From: Ilumatobacteraceae bacterium
Lineage (GTDB): Bacteria; Actinomycetota; Acidimicrobiia; Acidimicrobiales; Ilumatobacteraceae
DNA: 64,000 nucleotides
Direction: 5' to 3'
Assembly (NCBI GenBank): GCA_018401375.1
Contig: JAGYKR010000001.1
Coordinates: 186,001-250,000 of the forward strand
Shown one piece after another: positions 61,920 through 64,000 of this stretch (the first letter of the stretch is position 1; every line of letters begins with the position of its first letter). The position numbers were made by a program, and so were the translations under genes. The notes beneath the pieces were generated by a model. The model made no database searches and had not been told where the DNA came from. It saw only the letters and a list, made by a program, of their open reading frames with translations.

Positions 61920-62014
61920 ACCCGAGGTAGGCTCGTGCCCATCACGGGCTGACATGTTGCGGTGCCAGCAGGCCCCGGCTCGTTCCTCAAATTTCACTTT
62001 CTCAGAGGAGAATC

Positions 62015-63508
62015 ATGTCATCCCCTACCGCCGACCCCCAGACCGCTGACTCTCACGCCGCCCGGCGCGATTTCCGAGTGGCCGATCTGTCACTCGCCCC
62101 TTTTGGTCGCAAGGAAATGCACCTCGCCGAACACGAGATGCCCGGGCTGCTGGCGATTCGCGCCGAGTACGGCCCGTCCAAGCCGCTCGCTGGAGCCCGG
62201 ATCTCCGGGTCGCTCCACATGACGATCCAAACGGCTGTGCTGATTGAGACCCTGACCGAACTCGGTGCTGAAGTGCGCTGGGCCTCTTGCAACATTTTCT
62301 CCACCCAGGATCATGCCGCCGCGGCGGTCGTGGTGGGACCCCACGGGACTGTCGAAGATCCCCAAGGGGTTCCGGTGTTTGCGTGGAAGGGTGAGACCCT
62401 CGAGGAGTACTGGTGGGCCACTGAGCAGATGATGACCTGGCCCGGATATGACGGGCCGAACATGATCCTCGATGATGGTGGGGACGCAACGATGCTCCTC
62501 CATAAAGGCGTGGAGTTTGAAAAGGCCGGTCGAGTCCCCGATCCGGGCGAAGCGGGTAACGCCGAGATGGCGATCGTGCTCGGTTTGCTGCAGCGTTCCT
62601 TGCGTAACGATCCGAATAAGTGGACCCGGATGGCCAGCCACATCAAAGGCGTCACCGAAGAGACCACGACAGGGGTGAAGCGTCTCTACAAGATGGCCGC
62701 AGACGGTGAACTGTTGTTCCCGGCCATCAACGTCAATGACTCGGTCACAAAATCCAAGTTCGACAATCTGTACGGCTGCCGGCATTCGCTCGTGGATGCG
62801 ATCTCACGGGCCACCGATGTGATGCTCGGCGGCAAGACCGCTGTGGTGCTCGGTTACGGCGATGTTGGTAAAGGTTGTGTGCAGTCGCTGCGGGGCCAAG
62901 GAGCCCGAGTGATCGTTACTGAAATTGACCCGATCAACGCCCTTCAAGCCGCGATGGAAGGTTTGCAGGTGTTGCGGATGGAAGATGTGGTGGACACCGC
63001 CGACATCTTCGTCACTGCGAGCGGCAATGCCGATCTGATCACTGTGGACCACATGCACCAGATGAAGCACAACGCGATCATCTGCAACATCGGCCACTTT
63101 GACAACGAGATCGATATGGCGGGTCTCGCCCGCTCCGGAGCCACCCGCGATGAGCTGAAGCCCGGTACTGACCTGTGGACGTTCCCGGCTGCGGACGGGC
63201 GTGGGAGCCATGCGGTGATCGTGCTCGCTGAGGGGCGCCTCGTGAACCTCGGCTGCGCGACCGGGCACCCGAGTTTCGTGATGAGTTGTTCGTTCTCCAA
63301 TCAGGTCATCGCCCAGGTGGAGCTGTTCACGAAGACCGATCAGTATCCGATCGGGGTGTACGTGTTACCGAAACATCTCGATGAAAAGGTGGCTCGATTC
63401 CATCTCGAGGCCCTTGGGGTGCGACTCACACAGCTCACTGACGAGCAGGCCGAGTACATCGGTATCGAGCCGTCGGGTCCGTTTAAGTCCGACCAGTACC
63501 GTTATTAG
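62015..63508 (+). CDS. ahcY: S-adenosylhomocysteine hydrolase
   Basis: AhcY splits SAH into adenosine and homocysteine, keeping methylation going. Homocysteine is then a substrate for MetH, also encoded in this window. The 497-aa protein has [27 protein letters not shown], the NAD loop GYGDVGKG, and the C-terminal KSDQYRY that reaches the neighbouring subunit. The length matches the long form found in mycobacteria rather than the shorter archaeal form. The ATG has a strong AGAGGAG ribosome-binding site, so it is a leadered gene. The 95-bp gap upstream shows small hairpins but no known riboswitch. Confidence 0.97.
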   Translation: MSSPTADPQTADSHAARRDFRVADLSLAPFGRKEMHLAEHEMPGLLAIRAEYGPSKPLAGARISGSLHMTIQTAVLIETLTELGAEVRWASCNIFSTQDHAAAAVVVGPHGTVEDPQGVPVFAWKGETLEEYWWATEQMMTWPGYDGPNMILDDGGDATMLLHKGVEFEKAGRVPDPGEAGNAEMAIVLGLLQRSLRNDPNKWTRMASHIKGVTEETTTGVKRLYKMAADGELLFPAINVNDSVTKSKFDNLYGCRHSLVDAISRATDVMLGGKTAVVLGYGDVGKGCVQSLRGQGARVIVTEIDPINALQAAMEGLQVLRMEDVVDTADIFVTASGNADLITVDHMHQMKHNAIICNIGHFDNEIDMAGLARSGATRDELKPGTDLWTFPAADGRGSHAVIVLAEGRLVNLGCATGHPSFVMSCSFSNQVIAQVELFTKTDQYPIGVYVLPKHLDEKVARFHLEALGVRLTQLTDEQAEYIGIEPSGPFKSDQYRY

Positions 63509-63548
63509 CCCCGGCTTGCGAGAGCGATCCCCAGCCAGAAAGGTTGCC

Positions 63549-64000
63549 ATGGCACAGGTACCCAAGCCACAAATCTCGGTGTTTCGGCATCACAACAGCG
63601 GTGTCTTGAGCCTCGCCGCAGTGGAACCTACCGAGGTGGTCACATCGGACTGGATCGATGAGCAACTCGCCGAGACCTATGCCCGCAACGGCTTGAAAGC
63701 TGGGCTGCTGGCCGGGTTGGCCGGGATCGAGGAACGCCGTTGGTGGGCGCCTGACGTTGGCTTTGCCGATGTAGCCGCCAAAGCCGGAGAAAAGGCGATT
63801 GAAGCGGCCGGGATTGATCGGTCAGAGATTGGCCTGATGATCTCCACCTCAGTGTGCAAAGACCATCTGGAACCTTCCATGGCATGTGCGGTTCACGACC
63901 GGCTCGGCCTTGGTCCGGCATGTTTGAACTTTGATATCGGCAACGCCTGTTTGGGATTTGTTAACGCGATGCATTTGGCAGCCGCAATGCTGGACTCGGG
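63549..64000 (+). CDS. OleA/FabH-like 3-oxoacyl-ACP synthase III family protein (partial)
   Basis: The first 150 residues of a thiolase-fold condensing enzyme are visible; the rest lies right of the window. The segment NACLGFVNAM contains the probable catalytic Cys and resembles OleA, as do TSVCKDHLEPSMACAVHDRLGL and LAGLAGIEERRWW. OleA joins two fatty acyl-CoAs in the first step of long-chain olefin synthesis; FabH starts fatty-acid synthesis. The N-terminus (FRHHNSGVLSLAAVEPTEVVTS) fits OleA-like proteins better. The ATG follows an AAAGG element. The exact subfamily needs the missing part. Confidence 0.8.
   Translation, partial: MAQVPKPQISVFRHHNSGVLSLAAVEPTEVVTSDWIDEQLAETYARNGLKAGLLAGLAGIEERRWWAPDVGFADVAAKAGEKAIEAAGIDRSEIGLMISTSVCKDHLEPSMACAVHDRLGLGPACLNFDIGNACLGFVNAMHLAAAMLDS

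Noticed and set aside
61920-62014. Possible SAH or SAM riboswitch before ahcY
   Set aside because: The leader has two short hairpins (CGAG-GTAGG-CTCG and GCCC-ATCAC-GGGC) and a partial CCAGC...CCCCGGCT string, but the conserved SAH core (GAGGAGCG..GC and CAGGCUCG) and the full SAM-IV core are not present.

Overview
The window looks like one contiguous piece of a chromosome from a GC-rich actinobacterium, most likely of the class Acidimicrobiia. This is an inference from gene content: actinobacterial-type DapD, an LpdA-type quinone reductase, CofD (cofactor F420), an LCP ligase, and the block GT2 / DUF5719-like / DUF3499 / phosphomannomutase / Trm112-like / AhcY. Genes are tightly packed on both strands. 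No stretch longer than about 130 bases lacks a gene, and I see no rRNA, tRNA, CRISPR array, transposase or phage gene.

Layout. 1-7.2 kb: a partial purL with a fused PurS-like N-terminus, a zinc/manganese ABC transporter (znuA-znuC-znuB) and, divergently, a metal-dependent amidohydrolase with a CobW-type GTPase. 7.2-14.2 kb: B12-dependent methionine synthase, a K+ channel with two RCK units, and leucyl aminopeptidase. 14.2-19.1 kb: a carbohydrate ABC importer operon (ugpC-A-E-B order) behind a small conserved gene. 19.2-29.6 kb: metabolic genes (sirtuin, rhodanese-MoeZ fusion, EamA exporter, class II aldolase, RidA, methylmalonyl-CoA mutase large subunit, BtuF-like protein, EEP phosphatase, nitroreductase, DapD, LysS). 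29.7-33.6 kb: LpdA-like reductase, acyl-CoA carboxylase alpha subunit and a divergent BirA. 33.7-49.3 kb: a surface-glycan cluster with an LCP ligase, the complete dTDP-L-rhamnose pathway (RmlA, C, B, D), four GT4 glycosyltransferases, a sugar-1-phosphate nucleotidyltransferase, an epimerase-like protein without its catalytic dyad, CofD, a GDP-mannose dehydratase and a flippase. 49.4-61.9 kb: a GT2-membrane protein, DUF5719-like and thioredoxin-like proteins, FtsH, DUF3499, a CPBP protease, a large multi-spanning membrane protein, phosphomannomutase and a Trm112-like protein. 62-64 kb: AhcY and the start of an OleA/FabH-like thiolase.

How the genes fit together. Phosphomannomutase, the nucleotidyltransferases and the Rml and Gmd enzymes supply activated sugars. 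The GT4 and GT2 enzymes and the flippase would assemble and export a glycan, and the LCP protein would attach it to the wall. MetH and AhcY belong to the methyl cycle. MetH and the mutase use cobalamin, and the CobW-like GTPase and Znu transporter point to metal allocation.

The most striking pattern is a recurring leaderless-promoter signature: a TANNNT box 6-7 nt before the start codon. I find it at 12 genes with ATG or GTG starts. The same spacing also points to an ATC codon as the start of the sugar-ABC ATPase gene and a CTG codon as the start of the flippase gene. Other notable points are an amidohydrolase gene whose 3' third has very different codon use, and several in-frame 12-bp tandem repeats at gene ends in the glycan region.
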